NCBI GenBank assembly: GCA_029975215.1
Contig: JARKPO010000003.1
Span: forward strand, 124,001 to 188,000
DNA: 64,000 bases
Origin: Levilinea sp.
Lineage (GTDB): Bacteria > Chloroflexota > Anaerolineae > Anaerolineales > Anaerolineaceae
Direction of reading: 5' to 3'
Both the position numbers and the translations under genes were made by a program. The stretch's first letter is position 1. Each line of letters starts with the position of its first letter. Under the pieces are notes generated by a model. It did not search any database. It was given only the letters and a program-made list of their open reading frames with translations, and was not told where the DNA came from. Shown here in pieces: positions 24,876 through 34,164 of the stretch.

Positions 24876-25661
24876 GTGAAACAGGGCTTTCTTGATTTCT
24901 TCCTGACCTTTGGGGTGGATTTGCGCAAGCTGCGCCGTGCCCTGCGCGGTTTGCCTGCCTATTGGCGCGATGCCCGCACTCTCCGCAATCAAGGCGCGGG
25001 GTCTGCAGGTGATTTTCCGCTGGGTAGGGCTTACCCCTGCCTGGATGACCGCTTTGCAGAGAGTGGGGCGGCGCGGGGACATTATTTTCACCAGGATCTG
25101 TGGGTGGCGCGGCGCATTTTCTTGAACCAACCCGAACGTCATGTGGACGTAGGTTCGCGCGTGGATGGGTTTGTGGCGCATGTGGCGGCTTTTCGCCCCA
25201 TCACGGTGCTGGATATCCGCCCGCTGGCGTCCAACATTCTCAATGTGACCTTTGTGCAGGCAGATTTCATGCGTCCTCTCTCCGCTGAACTGCGTGAAAG
25301 CTGTGATTCAGTTTCCTGCCTGCACGCGTTGGAACATTTTGGCCTGGGGCGCTATGGCGACCCGGTGCAGTTGGACGGCTATGCCGTGGGGCTGGCCAAT
25401 TTGACCGCGCTGCTGCGGTCGGGCGGCAAGCTCTACCTCTCTGTGCCCATCGGACCGCAGCGGCTTGAGTTCAACGCACACCGCGTGTTTTCACCGGCTT
25501 TTTTGCTGGAGCGGCTGCAAGGGGAGTTCCGTCTGGATCAATTTTCCTATGTGGATGATGCGGGCGACCTGCACGCGGATGTGCCCGTGCGCGATGCGGA
25601 TCTGCAAAACCATTTTGGGTGCGTGTTTGGGTGCGGCATTTTTGAATTCACCCGGCGCTGA
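24876..25661 (+). CDS. DUF268 domain protein (methyltransferase-like fold)
   Basis: HVDVGSRVDGFVAHVAAFRPITVLDIRPL...SCLHALEHFGLGRYGDP. Confidence 0.85.
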   Translation: MKQGFLDFFLTFGVDLRKLRRALRGLPAYWRDARTLRNQGAGSAGDFPLGRAYPCLDDRFAESGAARGHYFHQDLWVARRIFLNQPERHVDVGSRVDGFVAHVAAFRPITVLDIRPLASNILNVTFVQADFMRPLSAELRESCDSVSCLHALEHFGLGRYGDPVQLDGYAVGLANLTALLRSGGKLYLSVPIGPQRLEFNAHRVFSPAFLLERLQGEFRLDQFSYVDDAGDLHADVPVRDADLQNHFGCVFGCGIFEFTRR

Positions 25662-25705
25662 GCAGGTCTGCAACACGAAGAGCAAATTGGATTGAGGCTT
25701 GACTT

Positions 25706-26416
25706 ATGTTTGATGTGATCGCTTTTGACGCGGATGATACTTTGTGGCAGAACGAGCGCAACTACCGCCGGGTGCAGGCGCAGTTTGCCCAGCTGTTTGC
25801 CGACCACCACTCCCCCGAATGGGTGGATGCGCGCCTGTTTGAAACCGAATCGCGTAATATGGAACAGTACGGCTACGGGATTAAGGCCTTCACCCTCTCG
25901 ATGATCGAAACCGCCATCGCCCTGACTGACGGGGCCGTCAGCGGCGCCGAGATTCAGGTCATCCTGGACCTGGCCAAGGGCATGCTGGCGGCGGAGGTGG
26001 AGCTGTTGGCAGGGGTGGCCGAGGCCGTGCCGCTGCTGGCCGAGCGCTGCCCGCTGATGATCATCACCAAAGGTGATTTGCTGGATCAGGAAGCCAAATT
26101 CCGCCGCTCTGGGCTGGCCCCCTATTTTCGCCATCTGGAAGTGGTCAGCCACAAATCCCGCGACACCTACGAGCAGATTCTGCGCAGCCACGGGATCAGC
26201 CCACAGCGTTTCTTAATGGTGGGCAACTCTTTACGTTCCGATATCCTCCCCATTCTGGAGCTGGGCGGCAGCGCGGTGTATATTCCGCACGATACCACCT
26301 GGCTGCACGAGGTGGCTGACCCGCCCCCCAGCGGCCATCCCGGCTATTACACCCTGGAGCGCTTTGACCTTCTGCCGGGCTGGCTGGCGGAACTCACCCG
26401 CGCTCGCGGATCATGA
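25706..26416 (+). CDS. HAD family hydrolase
   Basis: FDADDTLW, MIITKGDLLDQ, MVGNSLRSDILP motifs. Confidence 0.9.
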   Translation: MFDVIAFDADDTLWQNERNYRRVQAQFAQLFADHHSPEWVDARLFETESRNMEQYGYGIKAFTLSMIETAIALTDGAVSGAEIQVILDLAKGMLAAEVELLAGVAEAVPLLAERCPLMIITKGDLLDQEAKFRRSGLAPYFRHLEVVSHKSRDTYEQILRSHGISPQRFLMVGNSLRSDILPILELGGSAVYIPHDTTWLHEVADPPPSGHPGYYTLERFDLLPGWLAELTRARGS

Positions 26417-26970
26417 TCTCGTTTTACCCCGACGGCTTCCTGCTGGCTGCGGCCCAATTGGCGCTGACCGATTTTTGGATGCGGCGCCGGGGAGAAAGTC
26501 TGCGCCGCCGCCTTCGGATTCTGGCCTGGGGCGCCTACGGCTGGCTGCTGCTGGCCCTGGTGGTCTTCCCCCTTCCGGTGGATTGCGGCAGTCCTGGCAG
26601 CAATATCGAATGGATCCTGTCGCGGGTGAACCTGCGTCCGTTCTTCTACGGCGAGCAGCCCATCCCGCGCGCCGTGGCCGCCGACATCCTGGGCAACCTG
26701 CTCCTGACTCTTCCCGCCGGGGCGGCGCTGGGCTTCAGTAACCTTTCAAAACGCTCAATCACCGCGTGGGCTGGCTTGATGGGGATCTGGCTGGAAGGGA
26801 TGCAGCTTGCCATTTCATTGGGCCTGGGCTGCGCTTACCGCGCGGTGGACATCAACGATATGCTGCTGAACGCGGCGGGGGTGTGGCTGGGGGCCGGGTT
26901 AGTGCGGTTGGCGCGGCGGAAGATGGCTCTGCGGCGCAGCGCAGATTCACCTTCTGACCCTGGCGAATGA
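26413..26970 (+). CDS. VanZ family membrane protein
   Basis: NLRPFFYGEQ...ILGNLLLTLPAGAALGF...GMQL...AVDINDMLLNAAGVWLGA; ATGA overlap with HAD gene. Confidence 0.8.
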   Translation: MISFYPDGFLLAAAQLALTDFWMRRRGESLRRRLRILAWGAYGWLLLALVVFPLPVDCGSPGSNIEWILSRVNLRPFFYGEQPIPRAVAADILGNLLLTLPAGAALGFSNLSKRSITAWAGLMGIWLEGMQLAISLGLGCAYRAVDINDMLLNAAGVWLGAGLVRLARRKMALRRSADSPSDPGE

Positions 26971-27044
26971 AGGGATGGTGGTAAAATCGGAATCGCAGCC
27001 GGGTGTGGGCGTGTGGGAGGGCTGAAATTGCGTAGTCGCCTGAG

Positions 27045-27365
27045 ATGAAAATCATTGTGCATAACCGTTTATCGGATTATGCCTACAAGCGCGACACAAA
27101 ACGATTTTCCTACGGTATGTTAGGTTGTTCAGAAATTTCACAAACCTGGATCTTCAATCTGTACTTCAGCCAAAAGGCCCGCCCTGACCAGTTTGTGATG
27201 GGAACTGAAGCGGATTATTTGGCGAATCCGCAGGCTTATGACTACGCCTTCATCCCATACAAGACCTGGTTCGATCTGCCCGATTCCGACCGCACCCCAT
27301 TGGAGAACCGCATTCAGGTGCAGGCCGACCCGGACGAACTGTTCGTGTTCATCACCCGCAAATAA
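27045..27365 (+). CDS. Small hypothetical protein
   Basis: 106-codon ORF with plausible composition; family not recognised. Confidence 0.55.
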   Translation: MKIIVHNRLSDYAYKRDTKRFSYGMLGCSEISQTWIFNLYFSQKARPDQFVMGTEADYLANPQAYDYAFIPYKTWFDLPDSDRTPLENRIQVQADPDELFVFITRK

Positions 27366-27504
27366 TCGCTACCGACCTGCGTTAGAATTTTCTCTTCCCA
27401 CCCGCACCCCCGGGAACTTTTCGGGCGGAAGCAGCGTTAAGGCTGTAAAGGTCGCATGCAACTTAGACGCCTGCGCGGCGTATATAGAACTGGAGGAAAA
27501 TGTC

Positions 27505-28599
27505 ATGAAATCCAAAATCCTGCGTGTCATTCTGGCGGCTGCCGTATTGCTGGGGGGCTTTCTGTCCACGGCTTCGGCTGTGCAGGCGGACGGCAGCGCC
27601 TCGTTCATCTTTGTGTGGGTCAAGACGGATGATTCCGTCCGCATCCGCACCAGCAATTTCCCCGGCGGCAAGCTGTTGGACATCCGCATGGGCGCATACG
27701 GCACGGACGCCAAGGACGGCATTTACGTTGACACCACCAACACCGGCGCGGGCGGCGCTTTTGAAGAGACCTACCGCATCCCCGCGGCCTTGAAGGGCCT
27801 CGACCGCATCGCCATGCGCTTTGAATCCAAAGACGGCGTGGTGATTACCAACTGGTTTGCCAATACTACCGCCGGTCAGGCCACCCCCACGGCTGTTCCG
27901 ACCTTGCAGCCCACCCCCCAGGGGACCCCGGTCTCCGGCGGCCCCAGCCTGACCATCACGGGTGTGCTGAAGAACCAATCCATCAGCGCACGCGCCCGGG
28001 GTTTGCCGGCCAACCAGACTTTCCGTGTGCGTATGGGCCCGATGAACGATTTTGGCAAGAACGGCATTGAAGTGGGTCAGTTCAATTCGGGCAAAGGCGG
28101 TTCCATGGATCTGCTCATCCCCATGTCGCGCACCTCGGTGGATGTGGAATGGGTGAGCGTGCGCATTGACAGCGATCAGGGCTACTACGCCTACAACGTC
28201 TTCAAGAACGTTTCCACGGGCAGCGTACAGGATACCGATGCGGTGGTGGTGAACCCCACCGATACCAGCGGCTACTACTGCGAGATTGTGTCGGTCAAGC
28301 CCGCCAGCGGCACCAAATTGGACAAGAAGTCTGATTTCGATGCGGTGTGGGTGGTGAAGAACACCGGCAGCAAGACCTGGGAAACGACCGCCGTGGACTA
28401 TAAGTACCTGAGCGGCAAAGAGATGCACACCGGCGAAGACCTCTACGATCTGACCAAGAAGGTCAAGCCCGGTGAGACGGTAAAGATCATCGTGGATATG
28501 CGCGTTCCCAACGCGGGCGGCAGCTTCACCGCCACCTGGGCCCTGGTGCAGGGCAGCACCATTTTGTGCAAGATGCCTGTGACCATCACCGCCAAGTAA
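27505..28599 (+). CDS. Secreted protein with C-terminal NBR1/Ig-like domain
   Basis: Signal peptide MKSKILRVILAAAVLLGGFLSTASAVQA; DAVWVVKNTGSKTWETTAVDYKYLSG...VKPGETVKIIVDMRVPNAGGSFTATWAL. Confidence 0.8.
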   Translation: MKSKILRVILAAAVLLGGFLSTASAVQADGSASFIFVWVKTDDSVRIRTSNFPGGKLLDIRMGAYGTDAKDGIYVDTTNTGAGGAFEETYRIPAALKGLDRIAMRFESKDGVVITNWFANTTAGQATPTAVPTLQPTPQGTPVSGGPSLTITGVLKNQSISARARGLPANQTFRVRMGPMNDFGKNGIEVGQFNSGKGGSMDLLIPMSRTSVDVEWVSVRIDSDQGYYAYNVFKNVSTGSVQDTDAVVVNPTDTSGYYCEIVSVKPASGTKLDKKSDFDAVWVVKNTGSKTWETTAVDYKYLSGKEMHTGEDLYDLTKKVKPGETVKIIVDMRVPNAGGSFTATWALVQGSTILCKMPVTITAK

Positions 28600-28620
28600 A
28601 GAAGATAAAGCCTTAGCAAA

Positions 28621-28655
28621 AAAACTGCCTGGATTGCTTTCCAGGCAGTTTTTAC
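28621..28655 (+). terminator. Intrinsic terminator
   Basis: AAAACTGCCTGGA-TTGCTT-TCCAGGCAGTTTTT, 13-bp perfect stem. Confidence 0.9.
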
Positions 28656-28697
28656 TTTCTAAGGGCAGAGGCGTGCTCTGCTGAACAGACGATGATT

Positions 28698-29414
28698 TTA
28701 TACGTGAGGCCTGTGCTCGTGAGGGGCACTGCGTTCAATGTGCGCCAGCCGCCCGGCCATTTTCACCGAGGAGATCAGGAAAGCTCCCAGGAAGAGGATG
28801 GAGACAAGCACGCCGATGATATCCAGCATGGTTAGCCCCACAAACGGCAGGCGGATGATGGGAGTACCGTTGAAATATACCCAGGCTGTGCCCAACATGG
28901 CTACTATGCGCATTTCGGTGGGGCCTAAATAGGCGTAGGAGATTTTAAATTCGCCCATCGAGACGGTGGCCAGGGCAGCGTACAGGGAGAGCAGTAAATA
29001 CCCTGCCAGGACCACAGCGGCGATATCGAAGCGCATGAAAGGCGACGAGCCCATACCGATGAAGATCAGCGTTTCGGCCAGGGCGTCGGTGGTGTGATCG
29101 ACGAAAAAGCCGTAACGCGGGCGTTCAATATGCCGGAAGCGGGCCAGGTTGCCGTCCAGGCTGTCGCCGAACCAGTTGAGGACGTACCCAAAAAAGGCTA
29201 CCCACAAAAAGGCCGGGTGATTATTCGACAGGACATAACTGACCGCGATTAAGACCGCTGCGAACATGCCCAAAGCGGTGAGGTGATCGGGCATCACCCA
29301 TTGGGGCAGGCGCGCAGCCATCCAGGGTAGAAACCGGCGTTCAAACGGCCCGGTGAGGGTATCTACTACACGTTTATGTTTTGCAGCACGCACTTTCACT
29401 TTCTTCTGGCTCAT
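28698..29414 (-). CDS. CDP-alcohol phosphatidyltransferase family protein
   Basis: DSLDGNLARFRHIERPRYGFFVDHTTDALAE motif and hydrophobic helices. Confidence 0.9.
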   Translation of the reverse strand: MSQKKVKVRAAKHKRVVDTLTGPFERRFLPWMAARLPQWVMPDHLTALGMFAAVLIAVSYVLSNNHPAFLWVAFFGYVLNWFGDSLDGNLARFRHIERPRYGFFVDHTTDALAETLIFIGMGSSPFMRFDIAAVVLAGYLLLSLYAALATVSMGEFKISYAYLGPTEMRIVAMLGTAWVYFNGTPIIRLPFVGLTMLDIIGVLVSILFLGAFLISSVKMAGRLAHIERSAPHEHRPHV

Positions 29415-29435
29415 GATTCCTCGGTTCTGTTGATT

Positions 29436-30338
29436 CTAAAGGGGCGGCAGTACATCCGGCCAAACAGGGTAGAACATGCTCCACTGCTGAGGAGCGGGAC
29501 GGATGATCTCTTCTGCCGCGGCTAAGATGGCTTCAGCATTGCGGGTGGTTTCCCGTTGTAAATCCTCATCGGGGCGCATAGGGATGGGCCCCAGCGCCCA
29601 CACGCTCAGCCGTCCGCTGGGCTGGTAGCGCGCGCCCATCAGATACACCAACGCCTTTGTTTTCAGCGCCAGGCGCACATGGCCCACGGGCAGCTGAGCA
29701 GGGCGGCCAAAGAATTGCACCGGATAGTTGGAACCCTGGATGGGGCGGTCAATGCCGGTGACGACTGTCCCCCCGCTGCGCAGACGCTCCACAGCCTGAC
29801 GCAGCGCACTGGGGGAAATGGGTTCAATTTCGGCGCGGGCCACCTGGCGCAGATGGTTCTGCAGCTGGTAGCCGCCCGGCGGCTGCGGATAGGATAAGAC
29901 CAGCATGGACACATCGCGCAGGGCGGTGGCGCGCCCCGCCAGGTCAAAATTGGCAGTATGTGTGCCCAGCAGCAAAATGCCCTGGCGTCCCTCTCGGCAG
30001 CGGGCCATCAGCTCTTCATAGCTGGGGTCAAAATCCACCAGCGCCAACACGCCAGTCGGGTCGTTAAGGCGGTGGTAAAAGTCGTACAAGGCGCGTCCGT
30101 CCATACGAAACACCGCCCGGGTCTGGCGGCGCAGGTTGGCAGCGTTCAGCGACTTGCCGGAGACGACCCATTGATTGGCGCACACGGCCTGTACCTGGGG
30201 CAGGTGCGTGAGGCGGCCGTAAACACTCCCCAGCTGCTCCGCTAACCCTATTCCCAGGCGCGGCGGCAGCGCGCGAGCCAACCCCAGGGCCAGCCGCACC
30301 CCCAGGCGTGAATTCACCAGAGACGGCCGGTTTGTCAT
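29436..30338 (-). CDS. LpxL/HtrB-superfamily lysophospholipid acyltransferase
   Basis: GILLLGTHTANFDLAGRA HX4D-like motif; operon with CDP-alcohol transferase. Confidence 0.8.
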   Translation of the reverse strand: MTNRPSLVNSRLGVRLALGLARALPPRLGIGLAEQLGSVYGRLTHLPQVQAVCANQWVVSGKSLNAANLRRQTRAVFRMDGRALYDFYHRLNDPTGVLALVDFDPSYEELMARCREGRQGILLLGTHTANFDLAGRATALRDVSMLVLSYPQPPGGYQLQNHLRQVARAEIEPISPSALRQAVERLRSGGTVVTGIDRPIQGSNYPVQFFGRPAQLPVGHVRLALKTKALVYLMGARYQPSGRLSVWALGPIPMRPDEDLQRETTRNAEAILAAAEEIIRPAPQQWSMFYPVWPDVLPPL

Positions 30339-30348
30339 GCACGGCTCC

Positions 30349-31218
30349 TCAGGCGCGGCGGACGATGGCATCTGTCATGCGCGCCACGCGCACCATGCGG
30401 GCCACATCGTGCACCCGGACGATATCAGCCCCGCGCGCAATACCCACGGCTACTGCTGCGGCTGTGCCTTCTTCCCGTTGGTCGGGGGGCACATCCAGGG
30501 TGTAGCCGATGAAGGATTTACGCGAAGGCCCCAGCAAGACAGGAAAGCCCAGTGCGCGGATTTCGCCCAGGCGATCGAGCAGCTCCAGGTTTTGAGCCAC
30601 GGTTTTGCCAAAACCGATTCCGGGGTCCAGCACAATGTGGCTGTCGGGGATGCCCGCGGCGCGAGCCAGGGCCACGCTTTCCAACAGTTCGCGGCGCACA
30701 TCGCCGAGCAGGTCATCGTACTGCATGCCCACATAGCGTCCGCCCAGTCGGTCTTGCAGCTCGGCGTTGGCGGGTTGGCTGCGGTTGTGCATGAGGATGA
30801 CGGGCGCCTGGCGGCGGGCAGCCACCTGGGCGAGCTGCGGGTCGGCGCGCAGGCCCCACACGTCGTTGATCCAATGTGCCCCAGCCTGCAGAGCAGCTTC
30901 GGCCACAGATGCTTTGTAAGTGTCCACCGAGAGGATCAGCCCCAGATCAGCCTGCGCCAGCGCCTTGATCACCGGCACGACACGGCGTATTTCTTCTTCT
31001 GCTGAAACAGGCTGAGAGCCGGGGCGGGTGCTTTCCCCGCCGATATCCAGGATGTCAGCGCCCGCGGCAGCGAAGGCGCGAGCCTGTTCCAGGGCCGCAG
31101 CGGTCAGGTCCTGACGCTGCAAAAGGCCGTCGCCCGAAAAACTATCGGGGGTCGCGTTGAGGATCCCCATCACATAGGTGCGCTGCCCCCAAACCAGCGG
31201 AAAATTCGCAACGCTCAT
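30349..31218 (-). CDS. folP: Dihydropteroate synthase
   Basis: VMGILNATPDSFSGDG, DILDIGGESTRPGS, ILDPGIGFGKT, GPSRKSFIG. Confidence 0.96.
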   Translation of the reverse strand: MSVANFPLVWGQRTYVMGILNATPDSFSGDGLLQRQDLTAAALEQARAFAAAGADILDIGGESTRPGSQPVSAEEEIRRVVPVIKALAQADLGLILSVDTYKASVAEAALQAGAHWINDVWGLRADPQLAQVAARRQAPVILMHNRSQPANAELQDRLGGRYVGMQYDDLLGDVRRELLESVALARAAGIPDSHIVLDPGIGFGKTVAQNLELLDRLGEIRALGFPVLLGPSRKSFIGYTLDVPPDQREEGTAAAVAVGIARGADIVRVHDVARMVRVARMTDAIVRRA

Positions 31219-31234
31219 TGTCAACTTACCTTTT

Positions 31235-32275
31235 CTACCAGCGGGCGTGATGCTCCTCGGCAAAACCGATCAGATCGCGGATTTCAATGCGTTCGCCCTC
31301 ATCGGTGACGGCCGTGCCGTTGTAACGCCCAAACATCTGGTGCACTTCGCTCTGCAATATTTTGGCGTCCGTTTTGGCCACGCGCTCAAAGAAGGGGGTA
31401 AATTCCAGGTCCAGCCGGCCGTCGGTCGAGCGCATGCCCCACGGGTGGGTAAAATGCTTCGAATCGTAACTAAACTTCACCTCGCCCAGCTTGTGCAGGC
31501 GGCCGTTGAGGATGAAGGCGTTTTCGGTGGCGGCGGAGGTGTCGCCAAAGCCGAAGCCCAGGTTCAGACCGATGGTGCGCCGGTCGGGCAGGAAGCCCGA
31601 AGCGCTGGCCCACACCCAAAAGGAATTGTAGGCCCACACCCCGCGCCCCCAGTCCAGGTTGCCCAGGCAGGTGGCGGGGTCGAGGGTGAAATTTTGACCG
31701 AAGCAGGTCAGGCTGCCTTCGGCGGGCATGCAGTTGACCTTGCGGTTGTAGTAAAAGCGCTTTTTGGGGATGGGGATGACGATCACCATCGAATCGTGCC
31801 CGGGGGGCAGGTGGAGGACGGCCTCGGCGGCCAGTTCCTGGCCGCCAAAGCCCGGCCAGCGCACAGCCACACGGCGGTGGTCGGCGGCTGCGCTGAAATG
31901 CAGGCGCACGCGGCCGTTGTCGTACACCGATTCGCCTTGCTGGCTGCCGCGCGGCAGGCGCACCCCGCGCGCAAGGGGAACCGTGAGGGTCTCTTCGTGA
32001 TAACGGCCGCTGGCAAACTCGACAGCGTAGGCAAAGATTGAGCCGAGATAGCCTACATCCGAAACAGTAAACGAGAAAAAGTGGGTAGGGGTGGTGATGC
32101 CGTAGTAATCCCAGCGCTTGATGCGCAGCGGCTGCAGGAAGCGCAGGCCGTAGAAGGCGGCGTTTTCCAGGTTGCAGTCCAACAGCGGCTCGCGTGCCCA
32201 ACCGACATCGGCGAGTTCACCCGAAGAATCCAAGAGCGGCCCGGGGCCGCGCAGCAGACGTTGATCAATGCTCAT
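31235..32275 (-). CDS. DUF2804 family protein
   Basis: LGNLDWGRGVWAYNSFWVWASASG and overall pattern of DUF2804. Confidence 0.8.
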   Translation of the reverse strand: MSIDQRLLRGPGPLLDSSGELADVGWAREPLLDCNLENAAFYGLRFLQPLRIKRWDYYGITTPTHFFSFTVSDVGYLGSIFAYAVEFASGRYHEETLTVPLARGVRLPRGSQQGESVYDNGRVRLHFSAAADHRRVAVRWPGFGGQELAAEAVLHLPPGHDSMVIVIPIPKKRFYYNRKVNCMPAEGSLTCFGQNFTLDPATCLGNLDWGRGVWAYNSFWVWASASGFLPDRRTIGLNLGFGFGDTSAATENAFILNGRLHKLGEVKFSYDSKHFTHPWGMRSTDGRLDLEFTPFFERVAKTDAKILQSEVHQMFGRYNGTAVTDEGERIEIRDLIGFAEEHHARW

Positions 32276-32389
32276 GAGTTTTCCTCCACTTGCGGCGCGA
32301 TGGATGTTGTATGACAACCCCGGCGGCACGGCGTGGTTACTGGCAGGCCGCGGGGATGCAGGCGGGCGGAGTTCGCCTCGCTGTTCTGA

Positions 32390-33070
32390 TTATACTCCCG
32401 GCTCGCCTCCGGCGGCCTCGGCAGACAGCCGTTCCAGCGCGGCAGACAGTCGCTCGGCGGTAGGGGCGGCTTCCATCTGGGCGATGATCTCCCGTTGACG
32501 CGCGGCAGGCAGGCGATTGAAATGCCCGCTGAGGTGGGGGGCTTGGGCCAGAGCCGCTGCCAGGTCGGGGGGGATGCAGACGCCTTCGGGCGGGATATAG
32601 GTGCGCACCCCGCGGGCGTCCACCGCCCGCAGCAGCTCGGCAATGGTGCGGCCGGTGGGAGGGTGCAGGGCGTGGGGGGCCAACGCAGCCAGCGGAACCA
32701 GCACAAAGGCGCGCTCGGCCATGCGCGGGTGAGGCAAGCTCAGGCCGGGCAGTTCGGCGCACAGATCCCCATACAGCAGGATGTCCAGGTCAATCAGGCG
32801 CGGGCCGTAACGCATCCCCGGCTGACGGCCCAGGGTGCGCTCAATCTCCTTCAGCCCCGCCAGCAGTTCCAAAGGCGGCAGATCGGTTTCGGCTTCGGCC
32901 ACCTGATTGAGGAAATCCGGCTGATCCAGCACGCCCCACGGATCCGTCTCCACCACCGGCGAAACGCGCTGCACGGCAGCGTAGGGGCTGAGGGCTTGCA
33001 GCGCGCGGGATAAATTGGCCAGGCGGTCGCCCAGATTGCTGCCCAGGGCAAGATAAACGCGTTCGCTCAC
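32390..33070 (-). CDS. folK: HPPK (FolK) fused to C-terminal YdeI/OmdA-like domain
   Basis: LALGSNLGDR...GPRLIDLDILLYGD...LPHPRMAERAFVLVPLAALAP then PPDLAAALAQAPHLSGHFNRLPAARQREII; GTG start assumed. Confidence 0.88.
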   Translation of the reverse strand: MSERVYLALGSNLGDRLANLSRALQALSPYAAVQRVSPVVETDPWGVLDQPDFLNQVAEAETDLPPLELLAGLKEIERTLGRQPGMRYGPRLIDLDILLYGDLCAELPGLSLPHPRMAERAFVLVPLAALAPHALHPPTGRTIAELLRAVDARGVRTYIPPEGVCIPPDLAAALAQAPHLSGHFNRLPAARQREIIAQMEAAPTAERLSAALERLSAEAAGGEPGV

Positions 33071-33088
33071 CTTGCACCTCCGCACGCT

Positions 33089-34126
33089 TTAGCCGTTGGT
33101 TTTGCCCAGGGCGTTCAGCAGATCGGCTAAAAGGCCGTAGGCGGTGGTGTCGGGGCCGGGGTTGCTTTCCAAAATGCCCAGACCGCTGAGGGTGTCCATT
33201 TCAAACTGCACAAAGGAGCTGGTGCCGCCCACGCTGTAAAGGGGCGAGGTGGAAGGCACACGCTGAGGGGCCACCTGGGCGCGGATTTGCCCGTTCTCGC
33301 GGCGGGCGGTGCACACCAGCTTCCAACGCTCTCCGGCATCCAGGGCGGCGCGGATGTCCTCGGCGCTCAGCCCGCGGATGCCCTCGCGCACCACCTGCTG
33401 GGGGGTGAAGGGTTCGCCCATCAACACGGTGATCAGAGCGGCCACTTTGATGGCGGCGTCCCAGCCGTCCACGTCGGCAGAGGGGTCAGTTTCGGCGATG
33501 CCGATGGATTGGGCGTAACGGATGACCTCATCCAGCTCGCGGCCCTGTTCCATCATCTCCAGCATCAAATTGGTGCAGGAATTGAGGATGCCCATGAACC
33601 CCAGCAGCTCGGAGGCGGGCAGTGGCTGGCGGAAGAGCGAAAAGATGGGCGCGCCGTCCATGACGGTCGATTCAAACATGAACTTGCGCCCGTGGCGCGC
33701 GGCGGTTTCGGTGAGCAGGGCGTGGCCGTGAACCACGGGGCCTTTGTTGGCGGTGATGGCGTGCATGCCGCATTCCAGGGCGGTGCGCAGGTGGTCTATG
33801 GCGGGTTGTCCGGTGTGGTGGTTGACGGGTGAATTTTCAAACAGAGCGTCGGCCGGGCAGGCGCGGATGAAATCCAATATGGAGGTTGGGCGCGACCCGC
33901 GGCAGAGGGCATCTAGGGATTGGCCGCTTTCGACCAGGCGCAGCGCCTCCTGCACATCCAGTCCCTGAGGGTCAACGGCCATGCCGTGGCGGCCGGTGGC
34001 GATTCCGGTCACCACCCAGTCCAGATCGTATTGGCTGGCGAGCAGCGTGCGTTTGCGTTCCAGAAGGCGGACGAAAGCCCGCCCCACATTTCCAAAGCCG
34101 ACCAGAGCGAGACGAACCGTTTGCAT
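33089..34126 (-). CDS. Homoserine dehydrogenase
   Basis: LVGFGNVGRAFVRLL, ITANKGPVV, GILNSCTNLMLEMM, DPSADVDGWDAAIK. Confidence 0.93.
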   Translation of the reverse strand: MQTVRLALVGFGNVGRAFVRLLERKRTLLASQYDLDWVVTGIATGRHGMAVDPQGLDVQEALRLVESGQSLDALCRGSRPTSILDFIRACPADALFENSPVNHHTGQPAIDHLRTALECGMHAITANKGPVVHGHALLTETAARHGRKFMFESTVMDGAPIFSLFRQPLPASELLGFMGILNSCTNLMLEMMEQGRELDEVIRYAQSIGIAETDPSADVDGWDAAIKVAALITVLMGEPFTPQQVVREGIRGLSAEDIRAALDAGERWKLVCTARRENGQIRAQVAPQRVPSTSPLYSVGGTSSFVQFEMDTLSGLGILESNPGPDTTAYGLLADLLNALGKTNG

Positions 34127-34164
34127 ACCGTGAACTCCTTTACGTTGAGGTAAAACCGGCCGCC

